From Hathewaya histolytica (GTDB taxonomy: Bacteria > Bacillota > Clostridia > Clostridiales > Clostridiaceae): a stretch of DNA of 64,000 nt. Position numbers and translations under genes: made by a program. This document shows, piece by piece, positions 35,168-43,618 of the stretch. Location of the stretch: NCBI RefSeq assembly GCF_901482605.1, contig NZ_LR590481.1:1116001-1180000 (forward strand), given 5' to 3'. The notes below the pieces were generated by a model, which worked only from the letters and a program-made list of their open reading frames with translations, had not been told where the DNA came from and searched no databases. The number at the start of each line of letters is the position of its first letter. Position 1 is the first letter of the stretch.

Positions 35168-36004
35168 ATGAAAAAGAAAATTAAATACTTAATTTTTATC
35201 TTCTTTGCCTTATTTATAGTTATATTAGGTTCAAAAACAGTAATGGCTGAACCTAATACAAGCAATACATTACCAATACCTAAAATAAATTTTTCTGTAG
35301 ATAAGGCAAATACTCCTAAAGAATATGTAGATAATATAAAAATACTTGTTCTTATGACAGTACTAGCACTTTTACCTTCTATAGTTATTATGACTACTTC
35401 TTTTATAAGAATAATTGTAGTATTGTCGCTTTTCAAGAATGCCATAGGTGCTCAACAATCTATTCCTAGAGAAGTATTAATAGGACTTGCTTTATTTTTA
35501 ACATTTTTCATAATGGCACCTACTTATAATAAAATAAATGATGAAGCTATTAAACCATATTTAGATAATAAACTTACAAATGAACAAGCATGGAGCAAGG
35601 GAACAGAACCTTTAAGGGAGTTTATGCTTAAACAAACAAAAGTAAAAGATTTGAAGTTGTTTTTAGAAATTGGAAATCTTGAAGATAAAGTAAAAGTAAA
35701 GGTAGATGATAAAGGAAAAGAGATAAGCGATAGTGGAGGAAAGGTTTATGATTATAGTGATGTTCCAACCTATGCTATTATACCTGCTTTTATTATAAGT
35801 GAACTTAAGATAGCCTTTGAAATAGGTTTCTTATTGTTTATACCATTCTTGATTATAGATATAGTTACTGGAAGTATATTAATGTCCATGGGGATGTTTA
35901 TGGTTCCTCCAGTTATGATTTCTTTACCATTTAAATTGCTTTTATTTGTTATGGTAGACGGATGGCACTTACTTGTAAGAGCTCTTATATTAAGTTTTAG
36001 ATGA
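35168..36004 (+). CDS. fliP: Flagellar export gate protein FliP
   Basis: 278 residues. A cleavable signal peptide is likely (1-27, ending VMA|EP), as in other FliPs. The conserved core is SFIRIIVVLSLFKNAIGAQQ and MGMFMVPPVMISLPFKLLLF, with four TMs. A loop at about 171-198 (charged, Gly/Lys/Asp-rich) is longer than in most FliPs. Five FliP form the export gate with FliQ and FliR. Confidence 0.96.
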   Translation: MKKKIKYLIFIFFALFIVILGSKTVMAEPNTSNTLPIPKINFSVDKANTPKEYVDNIKILVLMTVLALLPSIVIMTTSFIRIIVVLSLFKNAIGAQQSIPREVLIGLALFLTFFIMAPTYNKINDEAIKPYLDNKLTNEQAWSKGTEPLREFMLKQTKVKDLKLFLEIGNLEDKVKVKVDDKGKEISDSGGKVYDYSDVPTYAIIPAFIISELKIAFEIGFLLFIPFLIIDIVTGSILMSMGMFMVPPVMISLPFKLLLFVMVDGWHLLVRALILSFR

Positions 36005-36013
36005 GGTGGTTAA

Positions 36014-36283
36014 ATGTCTGAAAATATGATTATTTCGATTTTAAAAGATGCACTTACTACGGGAATTCTAATTTCCGCACCAATACTAATTACAGCCACT
36101 GTAGTTGGACTTATAATTGCTATTTTGCAGGCTACCACTCAAATACAAGAGCAAACCTTGACTTTTGTTCCTAAAATACTTGTGGCAGCTTTAGTTGGAC
36201 TTTTATGTAGTGGATGGATGTTACATAAGTCTTTAGATTTTACTAAAAGAATATTTGAAATAATAGCAAATATTACAAAATAG
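36014..36283 (+). CDS. fliQ: Flagellar export gate protein FliQ
   Basis: An 89-residue protein with two TMs (about 18-38 and 52-72). Signature: ISAPILITATVVGLIIAILQ followed by ATTQIQEQTLTFVPKI, diagnostic for FliQ. It sits between fliP and the fused fliR-flhB. Confidence 0.96.
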   Translation: MSENMIISILKDALTTGILISAPILITATVVGLIIAILQATTQIQEQTLTFVPKILVAALVGLLCSGWMLHKSLDFTKRIFEIIANITK

Positions 36284-36294
36284 GAGGACATACC

Positions 36295-38124
36295 TTGTTA
36301 AATTTAGATCTTATACTAATTTTTATAATGGTATTGCTAAGAATAACAGCTTTCTTTGGTGTGCTGCCTGTGTTATTTCCACAGGGGACTCCTAAATATG
36401 CAAAACTATTATTTTCCTCCTTAATAGCGTATTTAATATTACCTACAGTAAAAGGTATTTCGAGTATACAGTTTAACAATATGTTTTCTATATTTTATTA
36501 CGGGGCTAATGAAATAGTCATAGGACTTATGATGGGTTATATAACAAACTTATGTTTTAATTTCATAAAAATGGGGGGGCAATATTTAGATGTTCATATA
36601 GGATTTGCGATGAACACTCTATTTGATCCATATTCAAATGAAAATATTACATTAATACAAAAGTTATTTTATATGATTTCAGTACTTTTATACTTTTTAA
36701 TAAATGGTCATCACATATTAATAAAATCATTAGTTTTTAGTTATAAATCAGTTAATATAGGGCAATCAATAATATTTACTGAAAAGTTCTCAATTATTCT
36801 AAAAGCCTTTACATATTTCTTCACTACAGGTATTCGTATATCTTTACCTATAACTTTAATAATTTTAGTTATAAACCTTATTTTAGGATTGGCATCAAGA
36901 ACAGTACCTCAGTTAAATGTCATGATATTAGGTATGCCTATTAAAATTTTGGCAGGAATAGCAGGAATAATAATAACTTTGCCTATAATAATTAAAATGT
37001 TTAATTCAGGTTTTAATGAAATACCTAAAATCTTAACAAATTTACTTAAGATAGGCCCTGTTATTTTTATATTTGCAGATAGTGGCGATAAAACTGAGGA
37101 GGCTACTGAAAAGAAAAAAAGGGATAGTAGAAAAAAGGGACAAATACCTAAGAGTAAGGACCTTAATATGACTTCATCTTTAATATGTATATCCTTTATA
37201 ATAGTTACTTTTGGAGAAAGTTTCATTAAGCAAATGAAAAATACTTTAAATATATTCTTAAATAATTATCTAAATACTGAAATTACCTATAATAGCTTAG
37301 ATGCAATAACTGTTATTTCTTTAAAAAGATTACTTATGGGAATTATGCCTATAGCGTTACCCATTATGGTAATAGGTATAGTTAGTAATATATTGCAGTC
37401 AGGTTTTTTATTTACAGGAGAAACTATAAAGCCTAAGTTAAGCAAATTGAATCCCATTAATGGAGTTAAAAGGTTTTTCTCTATTAGAACTTTAGTAGAA
37501 CTAATAAAAAATTTAGCTGTAATTAATATATTATTATTTATAGGCTATAAGTTTTTTAAGGAACAGTTCTACAACATTATAAATATAGGATCTTTGGATT
37601 TAAATTCTATAGGTTCTCATTTAAATAAACTTGTTGGAAATTTATTTTATAAAGTAACTTTAGTAATGTGTGTAGTTGCAGCACTAGATTATTTTTTCCA
37701 ATATCGTCAATATAAAAAAGAGATGAGAATGTCAAAGCAAGAAGTTAAAGAAGAGTTTAAGCAAATGGAGGGAGATCCTCAGATAAAAGGTAAAATTAGA
37801 CAGAAACAAAGAGAAATGGCTATGAGAAGGATGATGCAAAGTGTGCCAGATGCAACAGTAATAATTACGAATCCAACTCATATATCCATAGCCTTAAAAT
37901 ATGAGGAGGATTCTAAAAATGCACCTAGGCTTGTAGCTAGAGGGGCGGATAATTTAGCTTTAAAGATAAAGGAAATTGCAAAAGAACATAAAATTCCTAT
38001 AATGGAAAATAAACCTTTAGCACGAACTTTATATGAAACTGTAGAGCTAAATGAAGAAATTCCAGAAAATTTATATCATGCTGTGGCTGAGATATTAGCA
38101 ATTATTTATAAATTAAAGAAATAA
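36295..38124 (+). CDS. fliR-flhB: Fused flagellar export gate proteins FliR-FlhB
   Basis: One uninterrupted 609-residue frame. Residues 1-~258 are FliR (six TM-like segments; KMGGQYLDVHIGFAMNTLFD). FlhB begins at about 260 with DSGDKTEEATEKKKRDSRKK, continues through four TMs, and ends with the cytoplasmic switch domain carrying the self-cleaving N-P-T-H at 526-529. The TTG start at 36295 has AGGAGG 7 bases upstream. Such fusions are known in other clostridia and impose 1:1 FliR:FlhB. A G7 tract (36573-36579) lies in the FliR part. Confidence 0.95.
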   Translation: MLNLDLILIFIMVLLRITAFFGVLPVLFPQGTPKYAKLLFSSLIAYLILPTVKGISSIQFNNMFSIFYYGANEIVIGLMMGYITNLCFNFIKMGGQYLDVHIGFAMNTLFDPYSNENITLIQKLFYMISVLLYFLINGHHILIKSLVFSYKSVNIGQSIIFTEKFSIILKAFTYFFTTGIRISLPITLIILVINLILGLASRTVPQLNVMILGMPIKILAGIAGIIITLPIIIKMFNSGFNEIPKILTNLLKIGPVIFIFADSGDKTEEATEKKKRDSRKKGQIPKSKDLNMTSSLICISFIIVTFGESFIKQMKNTLNIFLNNYLNTEITYNSLDAITVISLKRLLMGIMPIALPIMVIGIVSNILQSGFLFTGETIKPKLSKLNPINGVKRFFSIRTLVELIKNLAVINILLFIGYKFFKEQFYNIINIGSLDLNSIGSHLNKLVGNLFYKVTLVMCVVAALDYFFQYRQYKKEMRMSKQEVKEEFKQMEGDPQIKGKIRQKQREMAMRRMMQSVPDATVIITNPTHISIALKYEEDSKNAPRLVARGADNLALKIKEIAKEHKIPIMENKPLARTLYETVELNEEIPENLYHAVAEILAIIYKLKK

Positions 38125-38135
38125 AGGTGAATTGA

Positions 38136-40199
38136 ATGGAAAACAATAGAACAAGTAAAATTAAAAACAATTTGGATATTTTAGTTGCCTTTAGTGTTGT
38201 TTGTATAGTTTTAATGATCATAATACCTGTACCTACTGGCTTATTAGATTTCTTATTAGCTATTAATATATCTATTTCAGTAGCTATATTATTAATGACA
38301 TTGTTTACTACAAGTGTTCTACAATTCTCTATATTTCCCTCCCTACTTTTGATTACTACCTTATTTAGATTAGGTCTTAATATATCATCAACTAAGCTAA
38401 TTTTGGGAGATGGATTTGCAGGAAATATAATTGAAACCTTTGGAACTTTTGTAGTAAAGGGCAATTTTGTAGTGGGAATAATTATATTTTTAATCATAGT
38501 AATTATACAGTTTGTAGTAATAACTAACGGTGCCGGAAGAGTATCTGAAGTAGCTGCAAGATTCACATTAGATGCTATGCCAGGAAAACAAATGAGTATA
38601 GATGCTGATTTAAATGCAGGACTTATTAATGAAGATCAAGCTAAAAAAAGAAGAGTAGACCTACAAAAAGAAGCAGATTTTTATGGAGCCATGGATGGAG
38701 CTTCTAAATTTGTAAAAGGAGACGCCATTGTAGGTATTTTAGTAACTTTGATAAATGTTCTTGGGGGAATAATTATTGGAGTTTTAATGAAGAACTTAGC
38801 TATAGGTGAAGCAGCAGATAAATATATAAAACTAACCATAGGAGATGGACTTGTAAGTCAAATACCAGCATTACTTATATCTACAGCATCTGGTATTATA
38901 ACTACACGTTCTGGTAATAGTGAGAATTTCGGTAAGACCCTTGGTCAGCAAATAACAACATTTCCAAAGGTAATAGGTATATTGTCAGGTGTTTTAATAC
39001 TTTTAGCCTTAATTCCTGGTATGCCAAGCTTTATTTTCATTATACTTTCTATCGTAGCAGCTATTAGTGCATATTCTTTATTTAAGGATCAGAAGGAAAA
39101 AGAAATAGAGGAAATACAAATTCAAGAAAATGAAATAATGGAAATTGAAAAAAATGAACCAGAAAATGTTATGAATTTAATAAATGTAGAACCAATGGAA
39201 ATCGAAATAGGATATGGATTAATTCCTCTTGCAGATGAGATAGTAGGTGGAGATTTACTACAAAGAATAGCATCAGTTAGAAGACAATGTGCTATAGAAA
39301 TGGGTATTATTGTCCAACCTATAAGGATTAGAGATAATCTGCAAATTAAAAATAATGAATACCTAATAAAGATAAGAGCTACAGAGGTGATAAGAGGAGA
39401 ATTAATGCCTAATATGCTTCTTTGTATGAATCCTAGTAATGAAGACATACCTATACAAGGAATAAAAACTATAGAACCAACTTTTGGATTACCTGCTTTA
39501 TGGATAGATAAAAATGATAGGGAAGAGGCTGAAATTAAAGGATTTACTGTAGTAGATCCAACAACGGTTTTAGTAACTCATTTATCTGAGGTTATAAAAA
39601 CTCATAGTTATGAACTTTTAGGCAGACAAGAGACAAAAATGATAATTGATAACTTAAAAGAAAGATATAGTGCTGTAGTTGAGGAGCTCGTACCAGATTT
39701 AATGACTATAGGTGAAATACAAAAAGTTCTTCAAAATCTTTTAAAAGAAAGAGTATCAATAAAAGATACGGTTACAATTTTCGAATCTCTTGCAGATAAT
39801 TCAAGAAGTACTAAGGATGTAGAATTGTTAACAGAATATGTTAGGTTTGCATTAGGAAGAAGTATTTGTAACCCTCTTATAGATGAAGATAGAACATTAA
39901 GAGTAATAACTCTTAGTGGAGAGCTAGAAAGTTTAATTCAAAATAATATACAAAAATCTATGCAAGGAAGTTTTCCAGCGTTGGACCCTGATACCACTAA
40001 AAATATATTTGAAAATATAAATAACCTTGTACAAAATATATATTTTAATGAAAATCAGCCATTAATATTAGTATCACCAGGTATAAGACCTGCATTTAGA
40101 AAACTTATAGAAATGGTATTTCCACATATAATAGTACTTTCCCTAAATGAAATACCAAATGATATTCAGATAAGAACTGAGGGGGTAGTGGAGATATAG
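38136..40199 (+). CDS. flhA: Flagellar export gate protein FlhA
   Basis: 687 residues: eight predicted TMs in the first ~320 residues, including the FHIPEP signature region (GAGRVSEVAARFTLDAMPGK), and a cytoplasmic C domain of ~350 residues forming the nonameric substrate-docking ring. It couples proton flow to export. The ribosome site is GGTGA. It is followed without gap by flhF. Confidence 0.97.
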   Translation: MENNRTSKIKNNLDILVAFSVVCIVLMIIIPVPTGLLDFLLAINISISVAILLMTLFTTSVLQFSIFPSLLLITTLFRLGLNISSTKLILGDGFAGNIIETFGTFVVKGNFVVGIIIFLIIVIIQFVVITNGAGRVSEVAARFTLDAMPGKQMSIDADLNAGLINEDQAKKRRVDLQKEADFYGAMDGASKFVKGDAIVGILVTLINVLGGIIIGVLMKNLAIGEAADKYIKLTIGDGLVSQIPALLISTASGIITTRSGNSENFGKTLGQQITTFPKVIGILSGVLILLALIPGMPSFIFIILSIVAAISAYSLFKDQKEKEIEEIQIQENEIMEIEKNEPENVMNLINVEPMEIEIGYGLIPLADEIVGGDLLQRIASVRRQCAIEMGIIVQPIRIRDNLQIKNNEYLIKIRATEVIRGELMPNMLLCMNPSNEDIPIQGIKTIEPTFGLPALWIDKNDREEAEIKGFTVVDPTTVLVTHLSEVIKTHSYELLGRQETKMIIDNLKERYSAVVEELVPDLMTIGEIQKVLQNLLKERVSIKDTVTIFESLADNSRSTKDVELLTEYVRFALGRSICNPLIDEDRTLRVITLSGELESLIQNNIQKSMQGSFPALDPDTTKNIFENINNLVQNIYFNENQPLILVSPGIRPAFRKLIEMVFPHIIVLSLNEIPNDIQIRTEGVVEI

Positions 40200-41306
40200 A
40201 TGCTTATTAAAAAATATTTAGTAAGAAATATGAATGAGGGTATTGCTAAAATAAAAAAGGAATTAGGGGCAGAGGCCATAATAATTTCACAAAGAAAAGT
40301 AAATAAAAAAGGTGTTTTAAGTTTTTTTTCACCTAAGTTAATAGAAATTACAGCAACTACGGAGAGTAAATCTATAGGTTTAAATGAAAAAATAGTATCA
40401 AAATCAAACAGGGAAATAGCTTTAGACAATGAATCTAATTATAAGGAACGTATCGGAGAAAAATCCTTAAAAGAAGAATTTAAATCTATGAAAGATATGC
40501 TTTTGGATATATGTGAGAATATAAATAGAGAAGATAATAGTAATAGAAATTTAGATTTATATATGCAATATATAGCTTCCTTAGATATATCACCTGAAGT
40601 TTCAGAAGATATAATAGAAGAACTTAGTAAATATGAAATAAATGGTGATATAGATAAGTCTATCATAAGAAATATTTTGGAAAATAAAGTTAGTGTGAAA
40701 GAAGATAATAAACAGGGTGTAAAAGTATTTGTTGGACCTACAGGTGTCGGAAAAACAACTACTATAGCAAAGCTTGCTGGAAAGTATGTTCTACAGCATA
40801 AAAAAAAGGTAGGGTTAATTACTATCGATACTTATAGAATAGGTGCTGTAGAACAACTTAAAATTTATGCAGAGATAATGAACATTCCATTTAAAGTTGT
40901 TTTTACACTAAATGATATGGAAGATGCTATGGAAAGCATGAAAGACTGTGAAGTAATATTAGTAGATACTACAGGAAGAAATAGCAAGAACTTAATGCAG
41001 ATTCAGGAACTTAGAGCATTTGTAGAGAAGACTGGAGCTAGAGATATTAATTTAGTGTTAAGTTCTACTACTAAAAGTAGTGATATAGGAGACATAATAA
41101 AAGGTTATAGTAGCTTACAATTTAACAGCTTAATATTTACAAAGTTAGATGAGACATCTAGTTATGGTGCTCTTTTAGATACAGCTATAAAAAGCAAAGT
41201 ACCTTTATCTTATGTGACTTTAGGACAAAATGTTCCAGAAGATATTAAGATCTTAAATAAGGATGAGTTAATATCTATAATTTTAGGAGAAAAAGTTTTA
41301 TGGTAG
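40200..41306 (+). CDS. flhF: SRP-like GTPase FlhF
   Basis: 368 residues: an N-terminal basic/polar B region (1-~110), a helical N domain, and the G domain with intact P-loop GPTGVGKTTT (179-188), DTYRIGAVEQL, DTTGR and TKLDE. FlhF sets where flagella are built in many bacteria and is stimulated by the N-terminal helix of FlhG. The start abuts the flhA stop; the last 7 bases overlap flhG. Confidence 0.95.
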   Translation: MLIKKYLVRNMNEGIAKIKKELGAEAIIISQRKVNKKGVLSFFSPKLIEITATTESKSIGLNEKIVSKSNREIALDNESNYKERIGEKSLKEEFKSMKDMLLDICENINREDNSNRNLDLYMQYIASLDISPEVSEDIIEELSKYEINGDIDKSIIRNILENKVSVKEDNKQGVKVFVGPTGVGKTTTIAKLAGKYVLQHKKKVGLITIDTYRIGAVEQLKIYAEIMNIPFKVVFTLNDMEDAMESMKDCEVILVDTTGRNSKNLMQIQELRAFVEKTGARDINLVLSSTTKSSDIGDIIKGYSSLQFNSLIFTKLDETSSYGALLDTAIKSKVPLSYVTLGQNVPEDIKILNKDELISIILGEKVLW

Positions 41307-42208
41307 ATCAAGCACAAAAACTAAGGGAAATGGTAAGACAATCTAATTATGAAGTTATGGATTCATATTCAGATAGAGAATACAAAGAGGATAAAACTAG
41401 AGGAAAGATAGTAACAATTTCTTCAGGAGAATGTGGAGTAGATAGACATAACATCATGCTTAATTTAGCTATTACACTTAATTATTTAGGCAATAAGGTC
41501 CTTATAATTGATACTAATATGGATAATAAAAATAATGGCTATATTTTAGATGATAAGCTTCCGGATTTTAATCTATTTGATGTGATTTATAAAAATATGA
41601 ATATTAAAGACATAATAGTAGAGGGACCAGAGGGTATACATTTAATATATATTGGACAGTCCATAGGGAAAATGGATACTCTTAATGAAAAAGAAAAAAA
41701 GTTGTTTTTAGATAAAGTATGTTCACTAAAAAATTATGATTTCATTTTAATTGCTACTGGGTATGGAATTAATAAATATGTATTAAAATTTATTGCATGT
41801 AGTGATGAAGTTATTTTATTAACTAATTCAAATCAGACTAACCTTAAGGATGCATATAGCTTGGTTAAAGTTATAAAACATTTTGAAATGAGAAATTCTA
41901 TTAAATTAATAGTTAATAATATTAAAAATAAAGAAGACGGTGAAATGGTTTGTGAAAGGTTTAGGAATGCTACCAAAAGGTTTTTAGATATGGATACAGA
42001 GCTTTTAGGATACTTATATGAAGATACTAACCTAGTAGAATCAATAAAGATGCGGATTCCTGTATGTGTTAAATACCCTAACTGTAAATTTTCTATGTGT
42101 ATGAGCGATATAGGTAAAAAAATTTCTTGTGAAACTCATTCAAATGAAAAGGAAGTTAATGATATTAGATGGGTATTGAATAAATTTTTTAATTTATTCT
42201 GTTTTTAA
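41300..42208 (+). CDS. flhG: FlhG/YlxH-like MinD-family protein with degenerate nucleotide site
   Basis: 302 residues. The N terminus MVDQAQKLREM has the DQAxxLR activator motif that stimulates FlhF GTPase. The body follows the MinD/FlhG plan (VLIIDTN at 67-73; VILLTNSNQT; IKLIVNN), but the deviant Walker A expected as SGKGGVGKS reads SGECGVDRHN (42-51), with both lysines lost. The switch II Asp is replaced in ILIATGYG (Ala152). ATP binding/hydrolysis is therefore doubtful. The C-terminal part also has a Cys-rich patch (VCVKYPNCKFSMCMSD). Co-conserved placement after flhF supports the assignment. Confidence 0.88.
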   Translation: MVDQAQKLREMVRQSNYEVMDSYSDREYKEDKTRGKIVTISSGECGVDRHNIMLNLAITLNYLGNKVLIIDTNMDNKNNGYILDDKLPDFNLFDVIYKNMNIKDIIVEGPEGIHLIYIGQSIGKMDTLNEKEKKLFLDKVCSLKNYDFILIATGYGINKYVLKFIACSDEVILLTNSNQTNLKDAYSLVKVIKHFEMRNSIKLIVNNIKNKEDGEMVCERFRNATKRFLDMDTELLGYLYEDTNLVESIKMRIPVCVKYPNCKFSMCMSDIGKKISCETHSNEKEVNDIRWVLNKFFNLFCF

Positions 42209-42227
42209 ACTATAAGGAGGGAAGGCG

Positions 42228-42953
42228 ATGAATGCATTCGCAGCTATGCAAGATAGGGAAAGAATAGTAAAAGAATATATTCCGTTGGTTAAATATATGG
42301 CGTCTAGAATTTTAATTGGTAAAAATAAATATATGGATTTTGATGATTTAGTTGGATATGGAATGATTGGTCTTATGGATGCTATAAATAGATATGATTC
42401 TACTAAAGGTATGAAGTTTTCCACTTATGCATCTATAAGGATAAAGGGTGCTATAATAGATGAACTACGAAAAAATAGTCCTATATCTAAGGGGGCTATG
42501 GATAAATTAAATAGTTATAATGATGCTATAGAAAAGCTTCAGAAAAAATTTTTGAAAGAACCAACTTCAGATGAAATAGCAAAGGAAATGGGCCTTACAA
42601 GAGAAAGGGTTTCAGAAATCGAAAGTTATATTAATTATATTTCAGTAACTTCTCTTGAAAATATGATATATGCTGGAGATGATGAGTTATCTTTAATTGG
42701 GATTATAGAAGATAAAAAAAGTCCATCTCCACAAGAAATTGTAGAAGAAAAGGAACAGATGGAAGTTCTATCTAAAGCTATAGATTTACTTAATGACAAG
42801 GATAAAACCATATTATCACTATATTACTATGAAGGGCTTACTTTAAAAGAAATAGGGAAAGTTTTATCCGTATCTGAATCTAGAGTATGCCAATTACATA
42901 GTAGGGCTATAGTAAACTTAAGAAAAGCATTAAAAAAACTAAAATATAATTAG
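42228..42953 (+). CDS. fliA: Flagellar sigma factor SigD/FliA (sigma-28)
   Basis: 241 residues, the FliA/WhiG family. Region 2 (YIPLVKYMASRILIG; DDLVGYGMIGLMDAINRYD; KFSTYASIRIKGAIIDELR), region 3 (PTSDEIAKEMGLTRERVSEI) and the region 4 helix-turn-helix (LTLKEIGKVLSVSESRVCQL) are all present. It directs transcription from TAAA-N15-GCCGATAA promoters, two of which are predicted in this window, and is held by FlgM. It lies near the end of the flgB operon, as sigD does in Bacillus. Confidence 0.97.
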   Translation: MNAFAAMQDRERIVKEYIPLVKYMASRILIGKNKYMDFDDLVGYGMIGLMDAINRYDSTKGMKFSTYASIRIKGAIIDELRKNSPISKGAMDKLNSYNDAIEKLQKKFLKEPTSDEIAKEMGLTRERVSEIESYINYISVTSLENMIYAGDDELSLIGIIEDKKSPSPQEIVEEKEQMEVLSKAIDLLNDKDKTILSLYYYEGLTLKEIGKVLSVSESRVCQLHSRAIVNLRKALKKLKYN

Positions 42954-42962
42954 GTGAAAAAT

Positions 42963-43418
42963 ATGAAATTTTTACTTTTACTTATAATAGGAATATCTTT
43001 AATAATCTACGGTATGTTAAGTATAAAAAGAGAAGAAGATAAATTTTCACGAGTATTAAAGGATAAGGAAAATAACATGAGTAATTCGGGTATGGAGCTA
43101 GGGGAATTAAGGAAGGATATTGGGGAGACTTTTACAGAAATACAAAGAGATATATTAAAGTTACAAGAGGAATTAAATATTTTAAAACAATCTACAGCAT
43201 TTTTGGAAAAACCTCACACACATAATATAGATGAAAATATTATTAAAGGCAATAAAAAAGAGGCCGATAATAATTTTAATATGTATTCTAAAGAAAGTAA
43301 TAAAAAGGATGAAATTAAAAAACTTTTACAAGATAATGAATCCATAGACTACATTTGTGATAAATATAAAATGGGAAGGGGTGAAGTGTTATTAATAAGA
43401 GATCTATATACAAAATAA
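42963..43418 (+). CDS. SwrB-like membrane protein (DUF6115-type, putative)
   Basis: 151 residues: an N-terminal TM (LLLLIIGISLIIYGML, ~5-20), a coiled-coil segment (~30-80), a polar linker and a C-terminal helical motif (DYICDKYKMGRGEVLLIRDL) like a small DNA-binding-like or DUF6115 end. In Bacillus, the gene after sigD is swrB, a single-pass protein with the same plan that helps activate the export gate. Similarity is of architecture and place. The ATG at 42963 follows AGGTGA; a GTG at 42954 is in that site. Confidence 0.65.
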   Translation: MKFLLLLIIGISLIIYGMLSIKREEDKFSRVLKDKENNMSNSGMELGELRKDIGETFTEIQRDILKLQEELNILKQSTAFLEKPHTHNIDENIIKGNKKEADNNFNMYSKESNKKDEIKKLLQDNESIDYICDKYKMGRGEVLLIRDLYTK

Positions 43419-43618
43419 AACCCCTATTAAATATTGTTAAGGATAAAAAATTTTTACTTGGTTTAGGTTTTGGAATCTTAATTTCTACCTTGATTTTGTG
43501 GAGGAGTGCATATAACTACTCGATAAGTGATTCAGAGGTTGAAAAAAGAGCTCTAAATATGGGTATGAAATATGAAAAAGATATAAAGATAAAGTTAAAT
43601 GAGGTGAAAGTAAAATGA
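43391..43618 (+). CDS. Small membrane protein with no standard start codon (MltG-like N-terminal motif)
   Basis: Between the SwrB-like gene and flgF there is an open frame of 75 codons from the stop at 43382 to TGA 43616-43618. It encodes a TM (FLLGLGFGILISTLILW) and a tail SDSEVEKRALNMGMKYEKD resembling the SDEEIxxRAxxLGM motif of small clostridial proteins near MltG. No ATG, GTG or early TTG is in frame before the TM; the first TTG is at 43490 and would cut the TM. AAGGGGTGA (43376-43384) lies 6 bases before an ATT at 43391, which is the proposed start. It overlaps both neighbours; the stop shares bases with the flgF start. Confidence 0.6.
   Translation: MNKRSIYKIKPLLNIVKDKKFLLGLGFGILISTLILWRSAYNYSISDSEVEKRALNMGMKYEKDIKIKLNEVKVK

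Noticed and set aside
40322-40329. T8 and A8 tracts in flhF as slippage sites
   Set aside because: Runs of A or T of this length are common by chance in such an AT-rich genome; nothing marks these as special.
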